Below, in pieces: positions 1 to 5,724 of a stretch of 5,777 nucleotides of DNA (position 1 is its first letter; each line of letters starts with the position of its first letter). Origin of the DNA: CAZIKB01 sp964539665 (GTDB lineage Bacteria; Zhuqueibacterota; Zhuqueibacteria; Oceanimicrobiales; Oceanimicrobiaceae). The notes under the pieces were generated by a model. That model was given only the letters and a program-made list of their open reading frames with translations. It searched no databases and was not told the DNA's origin. The stretch spans positions 1-5,777 of the forward strand of contig CAZIKB010000223.1 of assembly GCA_964539665.1 (NCBI GenBank), in the 5' to 3' direction. A program made the translations under genes and the position numbers.

Positions 1-47
1 CCCGGCGATCCGTTGGAAATAACAAAGTTTTTGGCTATAATAGCATA

Positions 48-1334
48 TCACAGCACAGTTTTTTTCGGTATGGGTAGCATTTTTTTTCTCCGCTTGCGTG
101 ACACCATCATTCGCTGCACTAAAGTCAAATCAGGCGGAGAGGGTTTATCTATCTTGCGGTAGTCGATTATAATTCTGCCCTTTTCCGTGCTTACCCGAAA
201 ATAGTTAAGACAGAAGTCAGGGATATAAATGGAAGGAAGGATTCCGAAACGCGGAGGAGTACGCTCAAATTGCTTTAGCCAGGTACCGGTATTTATGACA
301 TAGCGATCCCCTATTTGCTGTAGGGAAGGTTTGTGCGTATGGCCGTATATAAATGCTATGGTTTCAGGATCATCTTCGAATACTTTCCGGGCGGCATTGA
401 GGTACAATTCCTCTTTCTCCCCGGTCAATTCTGCCGGATCCAATTCAATACCAAACCTTTTCAACGTCCTTTTCAAATCTCGCAGAACAAAACCCAGCGG
501 AATTGACAATACTATAAATATTAGTAGTATGATAGCATTTATGGTTAAAACAATCTGAAAGAGATTCCCGACAATGCCCAAAGCATTAAAGATACGGTTA
601 TCCAGAAAAATATTTGAGCCGGTTATATTAAAATATTCAAGTGCACTTCCGCCCAGTACAAACAGCGTCAATCCGGAGAGTAGTAAAAATGGCAGCAACA
701 TCCAGCGCAGCAGAGGGCTCATCTCGCGATAAAAATAGTTCGACAGCACCCAGTCCGGAACCAGCTCGGTTGGATACACCGATTGGATATCTTTCAGCCA
801 GTTGTGACGCCCGCGCTCTGAGAGTTGCCCGGCAGTGCCAACCATGTTACTGGTGATGAAGTAGCCGATGGGCATCGCATGAGGATTACCAAAATCCGGC
901 ATGCGATTGGTTGCGTCGTACTGATTGCCATGCTCGATCCAGAGACGCTTACCTCCAATCTCTCTAGTTATCGCCGGAGATTGTTCAATTGAAATATTAT
1001 ATTTCCTAAAAAGGTCGACGAACTCCGGGTAGCAGGCGATTTCATAGTCATGGTTACCCGGAAGAACCGTGATCTTTACTTTCTCCCCGACCCTGCGGAA
1101 AGTTTCAAAGATGCGTGGAAACTGGTCAATTAGCATCTTGATCTTCTCTACTCCCTCGACCTGCGTAAACTCCCACAAGCCGAATGCATCGCCAATGATA
1201 ATCAGTTCAGCATCCTCATTGCGCTGAGCAATCTCATCCATAAACTGGATTAACTCCACTTCGAAGTCGCATACGCCAAGTGCCTCGTCACCGCCGATAT
1301 GCAGGTCACTGATAAAGTAATAAGTTGCAGACAT
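48..1334 (-). CDS. LpxH-like metallophosphoesterase with two internal membrane segments
   Basis: This is a calcineurin-like metallophosphoesterase of 428 residues. Visible metal-binding blocks in order are D10-x-H12 (SDLHIGG), G48-D49, G93-N94-H95-D96, H135 (WIEHGNQYD) and G331-H332-T333-H334, the complete set for a two-metal centre. The DLHIGG and GNHDYE forms resemble the LpxH/UDP-2,3-diacylglucosamine hydrolase branch, but LpxH is about 240 residues. The excess is largely an insertion between H135 and the GHTH block that holds two hydrophobic segments, about 208-230 and 252-283. The protein is therefore probably held in the inner membrane with the catalytic halves on one face. The C-terminus is basic (SRKRRKK). 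The ATG at 1334 follows GGGAG with a 4-nt gap. All catalytic motifs are intact, so I expect an active hydrolase. The substrate is not readable; a lipid pyrophosphate or nucleotide is a guess. It is separated by about 165 AT-rich bases from the broken TPR gene upstream, so it probably has its own promoter. Confidence 0.9.
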   Translation of the reverse strand: MSATYYFISDLHIGGDEALGVCDFEVELIQFMDEIAQRNEDAELIIIGDAFGLWEFTQVEGVEKIKMLIDQFPRIFETFRRVGEKVKITVLPGNHDYEIACYPEFVDLFRKYNISIEQSPAITREIGGKRLWIEHGNQYDATNRMPDFGNPHAMPIGYFITSNMVGTAGQLSERGRHNWLKDIQSVYPTELVPDWVLSNYFYREMSPLLRWMLLPFLLLSGLTLFVLGGSALEYFNITGSNIFLDNRIFNALGIVGNLFQIVLTINAIILLIFIVLSIPLGFVLRDLKRTLKRFGIELDPAELTGEKEELYLNAARKVFEDDPETIAFIYGHTHKPSLQQIGDRYVINTGTWLKQFERTPPRFGILPSIYIPDFCLNYFRVSTEKGRIIIDYRKIDKPSPPDLTLVQRMMVSRKRRKKMLPIPKKTVL

Positions 1335-1498
1335 AATACTCCCATGGGATTCGGATCAATATCTGAAAGCTATGGAGGTTTAATTCAATTTTCAATCACC
1401 AAAATGATATTCATTTCACTAAAATACAATTTAATGATTTGTAATTTGATTAGAACTTGTAAATTGTTTTTTGTTATTTTCAAATCTTTGCTTATCGC

Positions 1499-2212
1499 CT
1501 ATCGATCACGTGGTTCCAAGTCCTCAATCTCTTCCAATCGCTCTTCTGCCCGATCAGCATACTCAGTCCCGGGTAATTGTTCTATTAATTGCCGATATGT
1601 TATAATTGCCAGATCGATTTCCCCCAGTCTCTCAAGCATTTGTCCTTTGTTGAAATTTGAAGGAGCAAAGTTCGGATCTTTGTTCAGAGCATTTTGATAA
1701 TAGAAAAGAGCGGAATCGTAGTTAGCGACTGCTGTAAAATGATCACCCATACTATCATATGGATTGGCTTGTTCCGGTGCGTTTTGAATAGCCCATTTAA
1801 AATATTTATAACTCTTATCAAAATCATTCTCTCCCAGAGAGTAGTACCCCATTTGATTAAGTGTATTCGAGTTTGTATTGCGAATGTCCCGGGCGGACTC
1901 TTCTTTTATTTCAGAGCTCATGGATTTGACTATTTCCTGCTCACTTTGATCCATATCTTCTTGCGTAAAATAATAAGAAGCCGGCATAGCGTGCCCGCCG
2001 GCTGGATCCCGGGCAATATATCCGGTAGCTAATTTGAATGCTTCCTCCTCGCTTCCACCCATAATTCCAGGAGCATTCAGATAAAATTGAAACATACCCC
2101 AGTTAGCATTCAGGTGTGCCGGTTCCAGTTCAAGAACCTTCTCCCAGTTACTTTTAATTTTTGGGGCAGCAAAAGTCGCCGTTAATACACCGCATGGTAG
2201 ATGGCTTCCTGT
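1499..2212 (-). pseudogene. C-terminal part of a TPR protein, N-terminus lost
   Basis: The frame stays open from an upstream stop at 2213-2215 to TAG at 1499-1501. The first ATG, at 2095, falls inside a helical repeat and has no usable ribosome binding site. The 39 codons before it are clearly coding and include NWEKVLELEPAHLNANWG, a typical TPR helix and loop, leading into FYLNAPGIMGGS, a motif I associate with one family of large bacterial TPR proteins. Counting from that ATG, three TPR units follow at about residues 79-112, 113-146 and 147-180, with characteristic Pro and aromatic positions (NAPEQANPYDSMG, NKDPNFAPSNFNKG). The C-terminal end is acidic and charged. TPR proteins are protein-interaction scaffolds; no enzymatic domain remains. 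I infer a relic that lost its N-terminal half by frameshift or deletion near 2185-2212. A 198-residue protein from 2095 is the alternative reading and cannot be excluded. Confidence 0.65.
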
Positions 2213-2322
2213 TTAGGCCTGTCTTTGATATCTTCTACCTGTTTCATTAAAACATCATGAAAGCCACTTACATAAGTTGGTCTTACCACACCTCTGTGCG
2301 ATTTGGCAATAAATATGGTTGA
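2182..2322 (-). pseudogene. Short out-of-frame coding remnant upstream of the TPR fragment
   Basis: Between the DinB stop and the TPR fragment, another minus-strand frame is open and ends at TAA 2182-2184. Its last residues, PTYVSGFHDVLMKQVEDIKD followed by RPKQEAIYHAVY, look like an amphipathic helical protein and not random translation. It overlaps the TPR frame by about 28 nt (2185-2212), where a single indel would join the two. The likeliest reading is the preceding part of the broken TPR gene, shifted in frame. It is also in frame with the DinB gene, separated only by that gene's TAA at 2323-2325. The DinB protein has a natural family-like end, so a fusion is unlikely. No start codon with a ribosome binding site is visible. 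Confidence 0.3.
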
Positions 2323-2901
2323 TTATTTACTCCAGGGGGGTGTAACTCCTCGCATTCGGGCATACACAATTAGTTGTCCAAGATGCTCAGCCATGTGCTC
2401 CCCTACTTGAAAGATAACTCTCTGCATTGTTTCTTTTCTTGCAAAAAAATCGACTTTTGTGTATAACTGTTCATTATTAATTTTTTGTATGGCTTCACGA
2501 ATATGTTCTATTGAGTTCAATAAGATTTCTTGTGTTTCCTTTTTTGTATTGACAGATTTCGAAAATTCACGAGGTTTGACTCCTTCTGGTACGGGAGAGT
2601 TTAGCTTTGATGCAAGAAAATAATGCGTACTTGCTACATGTATGAGTGATTCTTTGATTGTACGAATTTTTTCTGTTGGCGTCCAATTGTAATCTTCAGA
2701 CGGGATTGCTTCAGCTAAGTCAATCATCTTCTTGCATGAAGAATCAAACGTTTTAAAGAAATCAATTTTAAATTGGTTTGTTGATTCTTTTTCCTGGGCA
2801 TTCACTTGCAGTGTTAGCCCCAATGAAACAAATACGATTATTTTTAAATATCTGGGAAGCAAATTCTTCTTATCACTGATAATGAAATATTTTGTTGACA
2901 T
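2323..2901 (-). CDS. Exported DinB-superfamily protein
   Basis: This is a protein of 192 residues. Residues 1 to about 36 form a signal peptide: a basic start (KKNLLPRYLK), a hydrophobic core (IIVFVSLGLTLQV) and a probable signal peptidase I site after NA in VNAQE. The rest has the pattern of the DinB/YfiT four-helix bundle. FFKTFDSSCKKMIDLAEAIP is helix 1, then YNWTPTEKIRTIKESLIHVASTHYFLASKL, and near the end EHMAEHLGQLIVYARMRGVTPPWSK. The candidate metal ligands are H88 in helix 2 and H169 and H173 in the last helix, the usual His triad. The PPWSK ending fits DinB proteins of this type, so the stop looks genuine. DinB-fold proteins include metal-dependent thiol transferases; the substrate here is unknown. 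The ATG at 2901 is preceded by AGGA at 2912-2915 with a 10-nt gap. If the attC call is right, the cassette junction lies only 24 nt upstream of this ATG. Confidence 0.82.
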   Translation of the reverse strand: MSTKYFIISDKKNLLPRYLKIIVFVSLGLTLQVNAQEKESTNQFKIDFFKTFDSSCKKMIDLAEAIPSEDYNWTPTEKIRTIKESLIHVASTHYFLASKLNSPVPEGVKPREFSKSVNTKKETQEILLNSIEHIREAIQKINNEQLYTKVDFFARKETMQRVIFQVGEHMAEHLGQLIVYARMRGVTPPWSK

Positions 2902-2925
2902 ATCTTATATATCCTTTTTTTCAAA

Positions 2926-3009
2926 CGGCCGGCGTTTAACTGGCGGCGGGCTAAAGAAAGTCTATAACTAAAACCTCAGCTGCAGCCGTCCAGTTGAAAC
3001 GCGTTAGGG
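2926..3009 (-). other. Putative integron attC-like recombination site
   Basis: Seen on the plus strand: 2932-2937 pairs with 2997-3002 (GCGTTT/AAACGC), 2938-2943 pairs with 2990-2995 (AACTGG/CCAGTT), and 2944-2947 pairs with 2985-2988 (CGGC/GCCG). The only interruptions are single unpaired bases G2996 and T2989 on one arm, around a loop of about 37 nt. Read on the minus strand, the gene-side outer box is CCCTAAC (3009-3003) and the far end is GCCG|TTTGAA with the junction at 2926/2925. Known attC sites have this layout: outer R boxes, an imperfect stem, extrahelical G then T on one arm of the bottom strand, and a variable loop, over about 55-140 bp. The site starts 24 bp after the antitoxin stop, normal for a cassette. 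Departures: the right box GTTTGAA is not a perfect GTTRRRY, and the spacers next to the R boxes are unequal. No integrase is visible. Confidence 0.5.
3001..3009 (+). repeat. Inverted repeat flanking the toxin-antitoxin operon, antitoxin side
   Basis: GCGTTAGGG here is matched in inverted orientation by CCCTAACGC at 3686-3694 beyond the toxin end. Allowing one mismatch, the match runs 12 bp (GCGTTAGGGRCC, read into the operon from both sides). In the integron reading this is the R'' box of the cassette's own attC. In a simpler reading it is a terminal inverted repeat of a small mobile unit. Confidence 0.55.
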
Positions 3010-3033
3010 GCCTGCATAGCATTAGTTATGATA

Positions 3034-3327
3034 TTATATTGAGTGAACTGTATCAAGAATGGCTTCAGGATGTTTGTCTGCAACGTAAAGTAAAATACGA
3101 GCTGGACCTTCTGGCTTTCGTCTACCTTGTTCCCAATTTCGTAATGTTGCCGGACTGATCCCAAGCATTTTTGCAAATTTTGTTTGCGATAAGCCATATT
3201 TAATACGAATAGCTTTCACATCAGGTGAGGAAAAGTCAAATTCCCGAGCAGGTGAGATATCACCTCTGAGAATTTTCCCTCCCTGCTTTACACTTTCTAA
3301 CAGTTCATTAAATAATTTATCATTCAT
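3034..3327 (-). CDS. NadS/HigA-like antitoxin, XRE-family HTH regulator
   Basis: This is a protein of 97 residues. The N-terminal part (MNDKLFNELLESVKQGGKILRGD) is the arm typical of NadS-type regulators and probably contacts the toxin. A helix-turn-helix of the XRE/Cro class spans about 37-70, with VKAIRIKYGLSQTKFAKMLG followed by ISPATLRNWEQGRRKPEG; the recognition helix lies around SPATLRNWEQ. The length is normal for the family. It is the second gene of the operon: its ATG overlaps the toxin stop by 8 nt (ATGAATGA), which implies translational coupling. GAGG at 3338-3341 is a possible ribosome binding site with a 10-nt gap. By family knowledge it neutralises the partner toxin and represses the shared promoter, probably binding repeats around 3647-3674. 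The family call is confident; the exact subfamily name is from recognition. Confidence 0.9.
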   Translation of the reverse strand: MNDKLFNELLESVKQGGKILRGDISPAREFDFSSPDVKAIRIKYGLSQTKFAKMLGISPATLRNWEQGRRKPEGPARILLYVADKHPEAILDTVHSI

Positions 3328-3640
3328 TTATATTTGACCTCACGATTGTTTTTAATGTTTTAAGTTGAGATTTAGTCAAATCATCTTTTTCACTTTTTTT
3401 GAAAATAAATAACATCAATAATAATCCTTGTTTATTATGCCAATAGTACAGGATACGGGATCCACCTCTTTTTCCTCTTCCAGAACCGGACCATCTGATT
3501 TTTCTAATTCCTCCACTACCTATAATAATCTTCCCTGCCTCAGGATCATCAACTAGTTTAATTTGAAAAAGACGATATTCTTCTTCAGAAAGTATTTCTT
3601 GAACTCGTTTAGTGAAAATAGAAGTTTCAATTATCCGCAC
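3320..3640 (-). CDS. RelE/HigB-like type II toxin
   Basis: This is a protein of 106 residues with the RelE/ParE-fold signature. The key stretch is GGIRKIRWSGSGRGKRGGSR, followed by ILYYWHNKQGLLLMLFIFKK and a C-terminal segment KDDLTKSQLKTLKTIV. The basic residues R46, K47, R49, R55, K57, R58 and R62 with the YYW core are those conserved in the RelE-type toxins paired with NadS regulators. Such toxins usually act as ribosome-dependent mRNA endonucleases; the target here is not proven. The gene order, toxin before antitoxin with an 8-nt overlap, is that of higBA. The start is GTG at 3640. No Shine-Dalgarno sequence precedes it, and the promoter -10 element ends only 5 nt upstream, which suggests a leaderless message. 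No frameshift or missing core region is seen, so the pair looks functional. Confidence 0.88.
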   Translation of the reverse strand: MRIIETSIFTKRVQEILSEEEYRLFQIKLVDDPEAGKIIIGSGGIRKIRWSGSGRGKRGGSRILYYWHNKQGLLLMLFIFKKSEKDDLTKSQLKTLKTIVRSNINE

Positions 3641-3645
3641 GTTGC

Positions 3646-3674
3646 AATATACGTCAATGGCGCATATGTGTCAA
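3646..3674 (-). promoter_or_regulatory. Near-consensus sigma-70 promoter of the toxin-antitoxin operon
   Basis: On the minus strand the -35 is TTGACA (3674-3669), followed by exactly 17 nt and the -10 TATATT (3651-3646). The -10 ends 5 nt before the toxin GTG, so transcription should start at or within a few bases of the start codon. It lies inside the proposed cassette, so the operon would not depend on an integron Pc promoter. Confidence 0.6.
3647..3674 (-). promoter_or_regulatory. Possible operator: direct repeat over the promoter
   Basis: The pattern TTGAC-NN-ATAT occurs twice on the minus strand, at 3674-3664 and 3657-3647, 17 bp apart. The copies overlap the -35 and -10 elements respectively. 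This is a natural place for autorepression by the HTH antitoxin, but part of the similarity may come from the promoter elements themselves. Confidence 0.3.
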
Positions 3675-3685
3675 GAGATATTGGT

Positions 3686-3694
3686 CCCTAACGC
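3686..3694 (-). repeat. Inverted repeat partner / putative cassette 5' boundary
   Basis: The minus strand reads GCG|TTAGGG, with GTTAGGG at 3692-3686. It is the exact inverted partner of 3001-3009. In the attC model the cassette starts at T3691, about 50 nt before the toxin GTG. Its first six bases should complement the R'' box of its own attC, and they do. A complete attC for the preceding gene is not seen: only about 45 nt separate that gene's stop from the junction, with no good hairpin. Confidence 0.45.
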
Positions 3695-3737
3695 TTACAC
3701 AATCTAACCTTATTCGTTGAAAAAAAGTAGAATAAAA

Positions 3738-4043
3738 CTAATTTTCAATATTAATTGTTATTTTATTTATTTTCTTTAACATTTCAATAGCATTTGCGTT
3801 ATTGGGATTCAGTTCAAGTGAATGTTTATAATTCTTTATCGCTTTATCAAAATCACCGTTGAGCATACAAGCTTCTCCATAACTGTCATCAATCTTATTT
3901 GCCATGTTATCTTCTGTACAAGACTGAAAGAGTGTGAAAAGAATAATCAAGACAGACGAAAATGATAAGACACCAAGCTTTTTTGTCTTATTTAGATTGC
4001 TTCTTTTTACTAATAAAGGGTGTTGAAACAGATTTATTTTCCT
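3738..4043 (-). pseudogene. Relic lipoprotein: signal peptide joined to a C-terminal TPR tail
   Basis: The frame is open from a stop at 4044-4046 to TAG at 3738-3740. It begins with a lipoprotein-type leader: basic region KRSNLNKTKKLG, hydrophobic core VLSFSSVLIILFTLF and a relaxed lipobox QSC. Eight residues after that Cys the sequence passes into DDSYGEACMLNGDFDKAIKN and YKHSLELNPNNANAIEMLKK, a single TPR of the kind that closes much larger hydrolases and lipoproteins. No ATG, GTG or TTG lies upstream of the leader. The only standard alternative start, TTG at 3950, would cut off the basic region; CTG at 4031 follows AAAGGA but would be unusual. I infer an internally deleted gene with the middle domain lost. 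A genuine tiny TPR lipoprotein of about 100 residues or fewer is the alternative. Confidence 0.5.
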
Positions 4044-4046
4044 TTA

Positions 4047-4224
4047 AGAATCTTCTGTCCCATTGTTAGCATTTCAGATTTTTTTTATTTTGATCAGATC
4101 CTCTTTCACCCTGTTTTTAAAACATTCATTGGAATCTTGGTTTTGCACACTGTAATATACTTATTTTATTCTTCCAATGGCTACTCAGGGCCTCATCACA
4201 AAATTTCCTGTTTCAATGAACTGT
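4047..4224. other. AT-rich spacer, probable left flank of the insertion sequence
   Basis: No convincing gene is seen on either strand; the plus-strand frames lack ribosome binding sites and family features. The left end of the insertion sequence should lie here, beyond the transposase stop at 4225. The stretch starting GGCTACTCAGGGCC near 4179 is a candidate terminus only because its composition changes there. Its partner repeat is not visible before the window ends. Confidence 0.35.
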
Positions 4225-5712
4225 TTAACAAAAGATTTCTGCCAAAGCGGCTTTTTTCTTCTTAGTTTTTTTACGATAACCGGCAATCTCAATGAGTAAA
4301 GTCGTTATATTTGAACTTAGCGTCACAAATGTTGAATTCACCATACCTCGGGTTCGCAAGGGCTCTAATCCGTCACGATGCTTGCTTAAATTGAAAGGCC
4401 GTTCCGCGACTTTACGCATATCCAGCGCTTTTTGGGCCTGCGCAAAATGATGGACAGGTAAAAGGCCAAACTGGCCGCTGTCTAAGGGGATGAAACGTAT
4501 TTTGCTGCAAATGCCTTCCACAGGACATTCATCAGATGGGGCGTTGCAATGAAATTCATGACCTTTTTGTTCATCGTTACCAATGTATTCCATTGGAAAG
4601 TCGCACATGGAATCTTTACGAACTTCGCCGGTTTTTTTATCGACACACTTTGGAATCGACACGGTTTCTTTTGGAGCATTTAGAAGCGTTACACCGTACG
4701 CATCGTAAAATTCCTTGTATTCCTGCCCGGAGCCATAGGCCTGATCAGCCACAATGAGTTTAACATCCAGACCGATTGCTTTGGATAACTTTAGTAAAGC
4801 GTTAAGAAAATTACTGTCATGGTGATTGGCTGCAGCGAGAACGGATATTAATGGATAGGCTTCCTGTGTTTTGGGATCGATTATAGTCAAGGTATGCAGG
4901 CGGTAACCAACTATGTATTTTGACTTGTCTCTTTTATTCCTGCGTCTTCCTAAATCAGCGTCTATATCAGAATAAAAACGCACCTTTTCCCCGTTAACGG
5001 TTGTGTGGAAAAGCGGAAACGGCCTGATCTTTACCGGTAACTCTGTAGAATCTACCGCGTGAAAAGAAGCTTCGCCTAAACCTTTACTTTCTAAAAACAG
5101 GGCGATAAAGTATACTAAAACATTGACTAAACGATTATAGTCCAGAGTCCCCCGGAATTTCGACAGTTGGTCATGGGTGATTTGCCGGCCTGGTTTCAAT
5201 CTCAGAAAAGCTCTGTTCTCTTTTCTTTCCGGGTTGTTTATTTCACGCGGATCGTATTTACGATAGGCCGGCTCTGCAAATTTTAGCTGCTTTAATAACT
5301 CCGCCTTAAAAAACTGAAAGGGGAAAATCTTGCGTTTCCCCGGCGTGTAATTCTCATCTGCCGGCAATTGGTTTATTAGATTCCAGTCAATCATCTCTTC
5401 CAGAAAACGTAGTTCGGGGTCTTTAATATCATTGATTTTGGAATTTGGATAATGAATCCTTTTCTTATATTCAGATATCAGGCTTTGCATCCTGTTGATA
5501 TTTATGATGTTATGAGGAATGTTATGTATTCCTAAAATCTCGTCCGCTGTCAGTTGAATGCCGGAGATTTCAGATTTAGAGTTATTGTGACTTTCCCAGG
5601 AGTTTTCTATAATCTTCTTTTTGTCTTTGTTCTTCATGTTAGAGAAATTGGGATATTTCGCTTTTATTTGTTTGGTAATAGTTGCTTTTGTATATTTAGC
5701 CGACTTAGTCAT
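4225..5712 (-). CDS. DDE-family IS transposase (IS4/IS5/IS1182-like)
   Basis: This is a transposase of 495 residues from the chosen start. The frame is open to an ATG at 5748, but the ATG at 5712 (MTKSAKYTK) has an excellent AAGGAG 6 nt upstream, so I use that one. Catalytic residues with this start: D221 in HAVDSTELP, D323 in LIVADQAYGS, and a C-terminal Glu in AERPFNLSKHRDGLEPLRTR, most likely E437 (E450 is the alternative). That is an RNase H-fold DDE domain of the DDE_Tnp_1 type. The N-terminal about 190 residues are helical and basic, probably for binding the ends. Between the second Asp and the Glu is an insertion with five Cys (356, 370, 389, 396, 402) and a His, a possible zinc-binding knuckle like that of IS1182-type transposases. 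The C-terminus is Lys-rich. All catalytic parts are present, so it may be active. The exact IS family was not determined. Confidence 0.9.
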   Translation of the reverse strand: MTKSAKYTKATITKQIKAKYPNFSNMKNKDKKKIIENSWESHNNSKSEISGIQLTADEILGIHNIPHNIININRMQSLISEYKKRIHYPNSKINDIKDPELRFLEEMIDWNLINQLPADENYTPGKRKIFPFQFFKAELLKQLKFAEPAYRKYDPREINNPERKENRAFLRLKPGRQITHDQLSKFRGTLDYNRLVNVLVYFIALFLESKGLGEASFHAVDSTELPVKIRPFPLFHTTVNGEKVRFYSDIDADLGRRRNKRDKSKYIVGYRLHTLTIIDPKTQEAYPLISVLAAANHHDSNFLNALLKLSKAIGLDVKLIVADQAYGSGQEYKEFYDAYGVTLLNAPKETVSIPKCVDKKTGEVRKDSMCDFPMEYIGNDEQKGHEFHCNAPSDECPVEGICSKIRFIPLDSGQFGLLPVHHFAQAQKALDMRKVAERPFNLSKHRDGLEPLRTRGMVNSTFVTLSSNITTLLIEIAGYRKKTKKKKAALAEIFC

Positions 5713-5718
5713 ACTTAA

Positions 5719-5724
5719 CTCCTT
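5719..5724 (-). promoter_or_regulatory. Ribosome binding site that decides the transposase start
   Basis: AAGGAG sits 6 nt before the ATG at 5712. The earlier in-frame ATG at 5748 has nothing comparable upstream, so translation almost certainly begins at 5712. Confidence 0.75.

Noticed and set aside
331..856. Plus-strand open frames opposite the phosphoesterase
   Set aside because: They lie antisense to a gene with intact catalytic motifs and have no ribosome binding sites or domain features.
2182..2325. DinB gene extended by stop-codon readthrough into the following open frame
   Set aside because: The DinB protein already ends in a family-typical PPWSK, so the shared frame is most likely chance.
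2932..3002. Rho-independent terminator for the toxin-antitoxin operon
   Set aside because: The stem is good, but the loop is about 37 nt and there is no T-tract directly after it on the minus strand; GCCGGCC follows instead.
2976..3197. Minus-strand open frame overlapping the antitoxin
   Set aside because: It reads through the antitoxin gene in another frame, has no family features and covers the attC-like hairpin; it is a shadow.
3686..3737. A full attC site ending the relic lipoprotein gene
   Set aside because: The GCG|TTAGGG box is there, but the stretch back to the stop codon is only about 45 nt and forms no convincing stem with bulges.
4241..4258. Terminator-like GCC-loop-GGC followed by a T-run on the plus strand
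   Set aside because: The stem is only 3 bp and it lies within the Lys-rich end of the transposase gene, whose AAA codons explain the T-run.
4536..4757. Plus-strand open frame opposite the transposase
   Set aside because: It is antisense to the catalytic domain and its low-complexity basic content is typical of a shadow frame.
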